DNA of 64,000 nucleotides from Heliocidaris erythrogramma. Lineage: Eukaryota; Echinodermata; Echinoidea; Camarodonta; Echinometridae. The stretch spans positions 26,094,705 through 26,158,704 of the forward strand of contig CM046867.1 in the NCBI GenBank assembly GCA_025617745.1, given 5' to 3'. This document shows, in pieces, positions 50,601 through 62,876 of this stretch. A model generated the notes under the pieces. That model made no database searches. It was not told the DNA's origin and saw only the letters and a list, made by a program, of their open reading frames with translations. The stretch's first letter is position 1. Each line of letters begins with the position of its first letter. Made by a program: the position numbers and the translations under genes.

Positions 50601-53600
50601 TCTTTGCACTGCTGCAGCCTGCCTTGTATTACTAGAAATCATGTATGTGAAATAAACCCAAACCCAGGTATGTAACAGGATTATATTCTATTGTGAAAGA
50701 GTCTTTGTACTGCTGCAGCCTGCCTTGTATTACTAGAAATTATGTATGTGAAATAACCCAAACCCAGCTATGTAACAGGATTATATTCTAGTGTGAAAGA
50801 GTCTTTGCACTGCTGCAGCCTGCCTTGTATTACTAGAAATCATGTATGTGAAATAACCCAAACCCAGCTATGTAACAGGATTATATTCTAGTGTGAAAGA
50901 GTCTTTGCACTGCTGCAGCCTGCCTTGTATAATACCAGAAATCATGTACAGTCAAACCTGTCTTAGTGGTCACCTGTCTATAGTGGTCACTTATATTGCC
51001 TCCCTGTAGCAAGAAATATGTGCCTTAGAACCTGTCTATAAAGGTCACCTGTCTACAGTGGCCACTTTTTCTGTTTCCCTTGGGTGGCCTTAATAGACAG
51101 GTTTGACTGTATGTGAAATAAACCCAAACCCGGATATGTAACAAGATTCAATTCTAGTGTAAATGGGTTTGTTTACATTGCTTCAGCCTAGTTTAGATGG
51201 CATGTCACGTGTGTGAAATATACCCAAATCCAGGTATGTAAGATGTTTATATACTAATGTGAATGAGGTCATTGATGTACTGATTCACTAGGTACATAAC
51301 ACAGGCTGTTTTTCCCTATTATAGCATGACTAACACTCTTAAATGTAACATTTGTTTATACACCAGCCTAGGTGCTTGAATGTTGTTTACATTTACTTTC
51401 CAATGCCCTTGAATTGAAACTTCTTTAAAGGGGAACTAACCTCAAAATATAAATGTTCTTATATTCGAAGATGTAATCTATTCCTTCTTGTTGTCCTACA
51501 TAGTTTTGCATTAAAATATACGAGATGGGCATAAATCAAGATTTTCTCAGCAAAATGTATCGTATGCTAGCGATACCTGGGGGCTGCCATATTCTTGATG
51601 TGTACATCAAGATATTTTTAATCCGAATGCAAAATTGTCTTTCTTCCTGATACAAAATCCCATTTGAGATTTAAAATATTTAACAGATATATACATATAT
51701 TCTAAAATTGAAAATGTTCTTATATTTCTTTGAAAATTACTATTTTACTAAATAGAAATCTATTTTCTTGATACTATGACGTACGCGACGGAGCAAATTA
51801 TGTCAAGCGTCAATAATGACAAACTACATGTATGCATTCACCTGCTTTGAGATAATTGACTTCAGTGGTCAGAATGCGCATTGTATAAATTATGTTCTGC
51901 TCTGCCTAGCAAGCCCAAGAAATCGATTTCTATTTAGCAAAACTAGAGAATTAAAAAAAAAATCTATAAATATCACATTTTAGAATATATTCATACACCT
52001 GTTATGTATTTTCCATCATATATGGGGATTTTTGGTAATGAAGCGAAGCAATTTAAGCCTCGGTCACAAATACCATTAAGAACTGCTATGAACGCCGTAC
52101 AAACGATTTTTAGACCATTTCGTAAGATCTTCTCAAGAAGGCCGAACGAAACCAGCGTTTGTAGACCATTCGTAAGTTCGCAGCCTGGTCGATGGTCTTG
52201 TCCAAGATTTTTTTCAACGTCGTACGAAACCCCCTCTTTGTAAGGCGGCTGTACAAATGTCGTAAGAACATTGTAAGAACCATGCAAGATTTTGTATTAT
52301 CGAGAGACAATTCTAGAAGCCTTAAATTCTTATGATGATCGTTAGAATGCCTTAAGTTGTTCATAGAGCGCTCTTGCGAAGGACTCTTGGTGTTTGCAAG
52401 GCGTTTGTAAGGTGCTCGCAGCTTTCCACCGCAGCTGCTTCGGCTACGTTCCGTCGCAGGACCTCGGCTCTCTCGGCACTGGGTGTTAGAGAGTCGGGCA
52501 TTGCTCAACTTCTCCGAGATGTTCCGTCTCGGGGTCCTTCGCTTTTTGGTGGTAAATTCGCTACGGTTTTTCAGAGAGAGATCGATGCGCGTAAGCAGAT
52601 CTCGGATATGACTAAGCAGTTTCACACTAGTTTCACGAGATTCGTAGAGCGCTCTTGCGAAGGACTCTTGGTGTTTGCAAGGCGTTTGTAAGGTGCTCGT
52701 AAAGCGTAGGTACACAATTTGTGCAATTGTAGAGATTTAGCATTACTGCCATCTTGAAAGTATCAAACTTTCAACAGGCACAAAATTTTCGACAGTATAC
52801 GGCAGCGCCTTTTTGCAACCCGACAAATATACAAAAATTTGTAAGATCTGCTTATGGAATGACTTGAGAGTGCCGTGAATTGCACGTACGACCATCTTGC
52901 AACAACAAAAATCGTAAGATGGCCGTAAGTCTGACGAAAGAGAAACTCAAGGCATTCTTACGAAAAAAAGTACAAACTCTAAGGCCATTGTATAACCGAA
53001 AATCACTTCATTTCTCAAGAAGGTCTTAAGTTGTTCTTGCGAATTAAACGGCGTTCGTACGAACTTCATGAGAAGGCTCTAAGAATCTATGCCCCATCTA
53101 CGAATCTCTACGAACTACGGAATTCGTACAAACGCATTGTTCGTACGAACCCTAGGATTAAAAATATCTTCCTGACTGGGACGGTTTCCAATGGTTCATG
53201 TACAACTCTTTATCATCAAGAAAATGGCATCCCCCATGTAAAGAGTTAGCAGAACTCCTTGATACCTATTGTCCCCTTCGCCACTCACGCGCGTCAATAC
53301 GCTACGGCCATCTTCCTCTTTCTTGCTCGCCCCCGACGAGTTAGGACGTATAGTCACAGCGCTCCTGAAATCAGGTCGTATAGTATCTTTTTGGTGCGCT
53401 TTTTCACATAGTTAAAGCACTTTTAGGTACCTATATTCGTTTAGATTATAGTACTTTGTGTTTTATTAGTCACTCTTGCCGATTGCAAGGGATTTTTTGA
53501 TTCCCTTTCTTGGCATTTATTTTTCTCTTTCACGGTCAGCCCCACGTAGATATTTCCGTGTTTGCGGGTGTTTCCGTTTGTCACCGAGCCTTCGGGTTCG

Positions 53601-56600
53601 GCGTTTATTCTTACGGTTTTTAGGCTGTGAAAATTTCTTTAGTGCGTATCTCCCAAATAATTTTACCCTTATTTACTGCATTCAGTTGAAGTATTTCTTA
53701 TTTTGAAAAAAAAAATTTACTGCAATAAATCATATATACCTACCTATTATGCCTGTAGTCTTGACTACGGGACCCCTTCGAGAATTATCACACATGTGTC
53801 ACAAAATTGTGCGCACCCCCCGTAATCCTATTGTCCCCTTTGCCACTCACGCGCGTCAGTACGCTACGGCCATCTTCCTCTTTCTTGCTCGCCCCCGACG
53901 AGTTAGGACGTATAGTCACAGCGCTCCTGAAATCAGGTCGTATAGTATCTTTTTGGTGCGCTTTTTCGCATAGTTAAAGCACTTTTAGGTACCTATATTC
54001 GTTTAGATTATAGTACTTTGTGTTTTATTAGTCACTCTTGCCGATTGCAAGGGATTTTTTGATTCCCTTTCTTGGCATTTATTTTTCTCTTTCACGGTCA
54101 GCCCCACGTAGATATTTCCGTGTTTGCGGGTGTTTCCGTTTGTCACCGAGCCTTCGGGTTCGGCGTTTATTCTTACGGTTTTTAGGCTGTGAAAATTTCT
54201 TTAGTGCGTATCTCCCAAATAATTTTACCCTTATTTACTGCATTCAGTTGAAGTATTTCTTATTTTGAAAAAAATAATTTACTGCAATAAATCATATATA
54301 CCTACCTATTATGCCTGTAGTCTTGACTACGGGACCCCTTCGAGAATTATCACACATGTGTCACAAAATTGTGCGCACCCCCCGTAATCCTATTGTCCCC
54401 TTTGCCACTCACGCGCGTCAGTACGCTACGGCCATCTTCCTCTTTCTTGCTCGCCCCCGACGAGTTAGGACGTATAGTCACAGCGCTCCTGAAATCAGGT
54501 CGTATAGTATCTTTTTGGTGCGCTTTTTCGCATAGTTAAAGCACTTTTAGGTACCTATATTCGTTTAGATTATAGTACTTTGTGTTTTATTAGTCACTCT
54601 TGCCGATTGCAAGGGATTTTTTGATTCCCTTTCTTGGCATTTATTTTTCTCTTTCACGGTCAGCCCCACGTAGATATTTCCGTGTTTGCGGGTGTTTCCG
54701 TTTGTCACCGAGCCTTCGGGTTCGGTGTTTGTTCTTACGGTTTAGGCTGTGAAAATTTATTTAGTGCGTATCTCCCAAATAAACTTTAGTTTTATTTACT
54801 GCATTCAGTTGAAGTATTTCTTAATTTGAAAAGTATACTTTATTGTCTGTTTTATTGCAGTGGTATGAATTCGGAAGAAGAAGCAGCTGGGTCAAGGAGA
54901 CCTGCTTCTTCCGAAGAGTTGTCTAGCAAGACGACTCGGCCTTCCAGAACTCCCCCGAGTACAGCGGTACGCGGGGGAGGGAGGAGGGCTAAAGGTAAGT
55001 TGCCTAGTGGTGTTCCCTTGCAGAGTTTGCCAGTTTCGGAGCTTGCGGCTTCGGGACGGGTGGCGTTAACTGAATCGGGATTGTCAACTCCGAAGCCTGT
55101 GGTTTCGGGGTGGGTGGCGTCAGATTCTAGTGGTTTGGATATCTCGAATCCAATCCCCCGGTCGCTGAGACCAGAGGGGGGGGCTGTTGTTTCCCGTACG
55201 GTAGCGTTCACTCGCTCTGATCCGTTAGGGGAGACGCGCCCCACTACTGCAGGGCAACCCACGGGCTTAGTCCATGTTGGTCTGGGTTCTCAAACCCTAG
55301 CCCCCGGCAAACGCCATATGGGGGAACGAGTACTTCCTGGGCTGTCTCAGTTGCCAGCTAATGGGAATGCTCGAGCTAACAATGTTGGTCTGGGTTCACA
55401 AACCCTAGCCCCCGGCAAACGCCATATGGGGGAACGAGTACTTTCTGGGCTGTCTCAGTTGCCAGCTGATGGGAATGCTCGAGCTAACAATTATGGACGC
55501 TCTTCGGAGCAACAGGTGTTTTCACCTGAGTGCGTGACTACTAGTGCTCCCCTATTGCCGCTTTCGAGCGGTCCAATAGTGGGTTCACATGCCTTTAGTA
55601 GTCATCGGGCACATACCGAGTCATCTCGGTCTGCCCACGCACTGGGAGCTTTTAGCTCCCAACCCATCGCTACGGCATCTTCTTGCCTAGCCAATATGGG
55701 TGATTTGGGCGATTCTCTAGGCTTATGCCATGAGCGCTCCAATCCCTTTTTGGGAAGTGAACGTCCCTCCGCGGAGGAATCGGTTCGTGTTTCCGAAGAG
55801 CCTTCGGGGATCCGAATGAATCCGATTAAGCGTTCTAAGAAAAGGCTTTCGGCTACGACTATTGTCGAGCCAGCCAAGAAAAAGGCCAAGAAGAAGGCGA
55901 AAAGAGGCAAGGCTTTGCCGACCTCTTGCCCGTCTGGCCTGGCTGACCCAGCTAGCTCCTCTCAAGCTGACATGTTCAGTATGATGCGGGCTTTTGCTCA
56001 GGGTCATGGTTGGTCCTTTGTACCGGCTTCTTCAACCCTGACTTCTGTCCCTATTCAGGGATCTCGCTTTGAGTCTAATCAACCCTTTGTGATTGATTCC
56101 TCTTTGTCTGAGACTGATTCGCATGTGCCTCCTACTCCCGCGGCCCTTGGGGCTCCGCCGGGCGAGGAGACTGTTGTTGAACCATGCGGGGCTCTGCCTG
56201 CGGAGGCCTTTGTTAGTGCTCCTTTGTCTCATTCCTCTCGGGTGGAACCAGATTCGGATGTGGCTTCTCAAGCTTCGGTTCCCGAATCGCTTGGGCAGGC
56301 GGAGTCTCAATCGCTCAATCTCTGTGGAGTGGAAGCGATTGCTTTGTTGTCCAAATATCTCCCTGAATTTCAGTCAACCCGCGCGCAGGGTTCGACTTCG
56401 CGTTGGAAATTTAAGCAGCAGGATTCCTCTGAGGGTATCGCTCTTGAGGAGGTTTTCAAGCTGGAGTTTGACCGCATTGAGGCCGCGCTGTTGATTAAGC
56501 GCTCTAATGCGGTCAAGGGTAAGGCCTTTGCCTTTTGTTCTCAGGACCAAGACAGCTTTTTTAAGGCTAAGACTCTGTCTCCTGAGATTTTGGAGGTTGG

Positions 56601-59600
56601 TCGTCGCTTACGGGCGACTAATCCGCTTACCTCCGCCGCTTTCAAGGCGGAGGATAAGATCTGGTCTAATATTGAAAACCAGGTTAGGTCGGGGATGCGT
56701 TTGTCGGTGTTTCAAGGGTTTCTCTCCGACCTTAGGTCCAGGGCGGAGGAGTTGAATGTTACCGATGGTGACAAGCTGATTACTGACGACCTGTTGCATA
56801 CTCTTTTTTGTCTGCAGTGGTCGCAGCTTTCCACCGCAGCTGCTTCGGCTACGTTCCGTCGCAGGACCTCGGCTCTCTCGGCACTGGGTGTTAGAGAGTC
56901 GGGCATTGCTCAACTTCTCCGAGATGTTCCGTCTCGGGGTCCTTCGCTTTTTGGTGGTAAATTGCCAAGAATCAGACAGCTACCTCCGGTCCTGTTGAGA
57001 TTTTTCTTTGTCCGCTTTCTAACTTTTCTTCGGTGCGTGAGGACAAAGTTTGGTGTCCTGTTAGGGCTCTCAAATGGTATATTGATAAGACTAAGTTTTA
57101 TCGTAAGGATGATCAGTTGTTCCTGATCACTAGAGAGCCTTTTTCTCCTGCCTCTCTTGATTCCATTTCTAGATGGATCGTTGAAGCTATTAGGGCCGCT
57201 GGCACAGAGGCTCTTTTATCCGACAGTAAGCCTCGTGCTCATGATACTCGTAGTGTCAGCACTTCTTGGGCTCTGTTTCAAGGTGTGGCGCTTGTTGATA
57301 TTTTGAAGGCTGCTTATTGGCGTTCGCCCAATTCCTTCATTTCTTGCTACCTTAGGGATATTCCCGCAGGTGAAGCTTTGTTTGCGTCAGCCACCTTGAA
57401 GGCCGCTGTGTCTTCTTTGTAGTCTTTGGTGTAATCCTATTTCCTTCTGCTCGAAACATGCCTCCCGGTCTTTGAGTTGGCGCTGGTCTGGCATAATAGG
57501 TGGGTATATATGATTTATTGCAGTAAATTTGTAAAATCAGCACTGATTTTCTTATTTACTATATAAATCTATATACCTACCTATGACCCTCCCTCCTTCC
57601 CCGCTCCTTGCAAGCAACATGTTTCTTCTTGGGGTTGCTCGCAAAAGAGGAAGATGGCCGTAGCGTATTGACGCGCGTGAGTGGCGAAGGGGACAATAGG
57701 ATTACGGGGGGTGCGCACAATATTGTGACACATGTGTGATAATTCTCGAAGGGGTCCCGTAGTCAAGACTACAGGCATAATAGGTAGGTATATAGATTTA
57801 TATAGTAAATAAGAAAATCAGTGCTGATTTTACAATTTTGTATCATTTTTTTCTTCCAGGAACTGGGAAACGTCCAAGCAGTGGGTCATCGCAACTCCCA
57901 GAATGCATTTCAATGACCTGTGACCTCCTGAAGCAGATTCTGGGTGAGCTGACAGAGATGGAGCTACACAGGGCAATTGAAGACGCCCCTAGGATAACCA
58001 GCGCTCCATCTGACACCCTTCCTCACCCATTGAGGAGGATTGTTAGGGGTATTATAGAGGAGTGTCATCATACCTTTGTGCAGTGTTTCCATGCCTTCTA
58101 CCCTACCCCACAGCTCAAGTGGGTCTTCCTCTGCGATCTTCTTAACTCTAGCGAACATGTGAGTCAATAACTTATACTGTGTATCCTAATAATAGTGTGT
58201 GTGAGAATAGTTGAAAGGAACAAACAAAATCTACCAGCTCTTGATCCTCTCAGCAATTTAATCATGTCCACATATACATTGTATATCTGTCTCGCTTTGT
58301 CAGTCTTAATCTTGCTTTAATGTATCCTTATTTAGGGTTTTTTTTTTGTTACTTAAACTTTTAATTCTAAATGTCACAACTAAGTCATTGAGTAAGTCAA
58401 CACTTGCGTGATCAAAAGTTCAATTTCTTGAAAGTTCATTACCAAGTAATTAAGATACCATTAATCCATGAATTTAAAAACAAATAGCCAAAAGCTAATA
58501 TACATGCAGAATACTCTCTTACTGAATATACATGAAGTCATGCAAAAAAGACTAAACCCATTACAGGGCTCCACCCTAGCTGTCTTCTTAGGGGCCTCAG
58601 ATTGAAATAATTGGGGTCTGCATGCATGAGCTCCCTGTTAAAATTGTGAAATTATGGTGATCCAGAATTCGGTGGCCTATGTGTCCTGTTACCTGTTGAG
58701 CCCTGCCCATGATATGTAATCAAATGCCTCTTTATCAAACAGTATTCTCTCTTCTCTTTTTCATAGTCTCTTGCCCCAGATGCCAACGGTCATCTCCTAG
58801 CAGCAGTGCTAGAAGCCCTGTGTGACCCAACGGTCAAACTGACCAAAGTCTTGCCTATCCTAAGAGAGCATCCTGATCATCAAACTCAGGACCAGACTGG
58901 AGGAGCACCTGTCCATCCTGCTCCCTTCGCTAAGCAGCTCCCTATGGAGGATTCACCCAGTGCTGCTCAGGCTGAAGCTAGAGCACAGTTCCCTGAACTT
59001 GTGGTTCATATGGAAGATAGAGTACAGGTGAGATACATCATTACAAGGCCTCAGTTATATTAATTATTTTGTAAAACGGGGATCGACGGCTTTGCTCCGG
59101 TCGAACACCGGTGCACTGATAAATTGATGGACGGTGAAATTGAGGACATTTTTTGCTCTGGCGCGATGGTGTATGTTCCCCAGCAACATTGCTCGCATTA
59201 TGTATGGCGCTCTCGCTGCCTAGGCACTGGTCTATGATTCGCTGGTCGCCATTAACTTTTTATTTGTCGGACTGACACCGCCGCGGCTTTTACTTTGCCC
59301 ATTTCACTAAATCATTTTTTCAATATAGTGTTTGCATCTAGGAATAACATCTTACATGATACTTAAATATCCCACATGATACTTAAACATCCCATTATTT
59401 ATCTGGACAACGTCATGACTTATTGCTCTCTCACAACCACATCATGTCCCTTCTGATCGTCTAATCTCATCAGCTCACGCTCTTTTGTCTCGCCACTCGC
59501 GTATACATATACAGTAGTACTTTAGCAATCACCTGATTCAAAATTTAGAGGCGATGAGCTGCGGCTGCGATCATGTGTAAAATACATGTACAGCACTGCA

Positions 59601-62600
59601 ATGAATATCGCATGCGCTATGCTGCATCTCGACTATCTGCACTTGATGCGACGCGAGACTCCTGCCGACGGCCGGATCGTCAAATGCCAGTCATGTCCCC
59701 TCGCCTCCCAGACGAGCGAACACTCGATTTCCTTGCTTGATTTATGTATTACCTGCAAAACTCACAAAAGAGAATAAAAGACCAAATAAGAAGTGTCTTG
59801 AATACATGACAATAATTGTGTAAGATAGTAAGACTAAGAGCAAAGGATTTGTGTACATCTTTTCTTTGTATTATATCACTTTCATAAATTTCATCGATGC
59901 ACTGGTTTCGCCAAAACAGCACTGGTGCTCGATAGCCTCGATCAAGGACCGGTTTACAAATCGATTTGACTCTGGCTTAATCATTACATCATTTTAGGAC
60001 ATGAAACACTTGCAACTTCTGACTTTCAACTTCCAACATACTCTACTTTAATCTCAATTTGAAGAACACCAATATGAGATCAGGCAAAAATAAAGTTGTA
60101 GGACATATGCTCGAGTGACAATTGCTCCGTGGTCAGTATTCCAACAGGACCTGGGGAGCGTTTCATCAAGCGTTTTGTCAGTGATTTTTACCGACAACTG
60201 TTATAAGCTACTGAAATCCTTACATCTGATTGGCTGAGAGCAAATTTGTCAGTAAAAATCACTGACAAAATGCTTGATGAAACACTCCCCAGATTTCCTA
60301 ACTTTAACCCTTGGATAAAACACTATACCTAAACACTGACCCTATATTTTTGATGAAATAAAGCCCAGAGGAAATGTCAGAGCACCAAAGATATAGCTTC
60401 CTCTGTTTTGTGCCGTACAGAAAGATTCCCCTTTGCAAATTTAAGCAAGTACAAATTTGTAAATTTGTAAAGTTCGGCACAGAAAGATGAAAGTATGACA
60501 TTTCCCATGAGTAGAGGACATGATGATGTGCGGTTTATCTGCTTCAGATGCAACTTTCATTAATGTGTTGCCAGGAATACTCTCTCTGATGTAACGTTTA
60601 TCTCTCATTATACCCACAGGATGAAGGAGTTGTAGCCCTCAACACTAGCTTCCAAGAGATCCTTGATAAACTTCTTATCCTTCTTACCACACCTGTCAGA
60701 GAAGCACTAGATAAGGTATGGTGGCTTATAATTACAACAAACAAATGGAATTCAGAACAATATTAATGTTCAGAAAAAAGGTTTGCGGTACAACCATGTG
60801 AGTTGGAATAACTTAATATTAATGTTAAATTGATGGAATGCCCATTTTGAAAAGCGAGAGAACATGTAAATAATTCATGTATCTGTAGAGAAAATGAAAT
60901 TTCCTGATTTGTAGATTCACTTCAGTGATAAACAGAAATCAAACCTGCTTTTAAATATTTGTGTTATTGTACTAAATCTCTGAAATATTGTTATTGTACA
61001 AAAATGTGAAGATCAAACATATCGCATGTGAATTAAGAAGAAATAGGGTAAATACTTAAGCAAAATAATGAAGAAAAATTCTTGATGTGATATTGGCTAT
61101 GGTGACCCATAATATTTGTTCATTTTATTTTCAAGTTTTCCTGGGATGACTAACTGTCTATTATATTCTCTCTCTTCATAGAAGCAGCACTGTTCACCTA
61201 GCACACTAGTGAAGAATGCTAGCAGACTGTTGACCTGTATAGTGAGTGAACTCTCAGCTATGGCTTGTATCAATGAGGTAATTCCTAACAATCCTACCAC
61301 ACAGTCGCAGAGACTTTCAAAAATTCCAGTTGATGCAATATCAATAGCAGTTAGCATTACCTTTTGAAATGTGCAAGCATTACCATGAAATCTTATAGCA
61401 TTACCATGAAATCTTATATAATTTGAACATGATTTTTGTAGGCAATGCGATAGGCTTTTGAAATCTCCTTTGATATGATTTCTGGAAAGTCTTCGTGATC
61501 ATGTTCTAATTCCAACATTTGGCATATGGTACAGGACAGTTTTTCTTCTCGGAAGTATAGAAACAGTGCAAGCATTGTCTAATGGGCGATTCCGTGCAGA
61601 GTGTCCCGTACGACATATAACATTTATCAGTATATTTTCATCCATAAATGAAAAACTTCTTGTTATGACTATGATTATAGGTGGTGATACCAGAAAGCAT
61701 CATTATTCAGTGGTCATATGAAAAGATTTTTCATTTTTAGATGACATATGTGTAAAAAAAGAGACATTGCACGGAATCGCCCTAATATTGCTTCCTTTGA
61801 CACACAGAACAAAGAGCAGAAAAAGTATATCATAAGGTACTCCTCTTCAGTTACAACTTATTTCTCTTTGGACAATGGAAAAGGCATGATGAATTTAGGA
61901 TATACATGTATATATACAGTCAAACCTGTCTTAGTGGCCACCTGTCTATAGCGGTCACCTGTCTATAGTGGTCACTTATATTGCCTCCCTGTAGCAAGAA
62001 ATATGTGCTTTAGAACCTGTCTATAAAGGCCACCTGTCTACAGTGGCCACTTTTTCTGTTACATGTATATATAATGTACCAGTAAACAGCTCTTAAGTCA
62101 CCCCAAATATAAGTGATCTTACCCATGTATTATTCTGTTGAATACTAAACTCAAGATTTCTAAGGTCCATGGTACATGTAAAATGCAAACTTTTACCGCA
62201 TTATTAGTATGACATTCTGGTGAATAGTTTTAGAAATGGAATCCTCTGTTGATTTCTTAACCGCTGCATTATTGAATGTAATTGTTCTTATATTCACCAG
62301 CAAACTTGAAATGATATAAAATTTACTCATGACTTATGATTTCCCTCTTGTGAATAGAGTGAGAACCAAACATCAGGACGCCCTCTCTTGACGACGACAT
62401 CTCGTTTCGCTCGAGTGAGTCAGAACAGAGGCTGGAGTACTGGTAACGGTACACCCGATGCAGTATGTTTCAGTGTAGACAAGCCAGGTGTTATGATAGC
62501 TGGCTTCTGTGTGTATGGTGGAGTGGGATACTACAACTATGAGCTGGAGTTACTAGATGGGGTAAGTTTATACATAGCAATTCTTAGTTCAATATCTATT

Positions 62601-62845
62601 CTGTCAGGTTGTTTTTCAATGATCCATTGTCATATAAGCATTAGAAAGTCAGCCTAAAAACCATCATAATTATCTTGATTTGAATCATCAGCTTAATTTT
62701 TGCTGTTATTGTTTAAATGTTGGTATATAGTAGTCGTTATTTGCTGATTTATTGTTGCAGTGGTAACTAGATTTTTTGCGATGAAAGTTGCATTTGTCAT
62801 TTTATAGAATTCATACAAAAGACTGCATATGATAAAAATTATTTA

Positions 62846-62876
<31 letters not shown>

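Larger units (their letters stand above)
53267..57838 (+). mobile_element. DIRS-like tyrosine-recombinase retrotransposon, internally deleted
   Basis: Contains tandem terminal repeats at the left, an ORF1 (gag-like) of about 750 codons, the C-terminal part of a tyrosine recombinase, and a right end carrying the left repeat in inverted orientation, the arrangement of DIRS elements. Reverse transcriptase, RNase H and methyltransferase regions are missing: the deletion joins ORF1 to the recombinase at about 56960. Its CpG content is much higher than the host intron. It ends 21 bp before exon 27. Confidence 0.85.

Noticed and set aside
52004..52715. 201-codon minus-strand and overlapping plus-strand open frames
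   Set aside because: They cross the boundary between unrelated repeat sequence and the DIRS fragment and have no coherent domain.
53476..54535. Duplicated 74-76-codon open frames
   Set aside because: They are copies within the DIRS terminal repeats and have no recognisable product.
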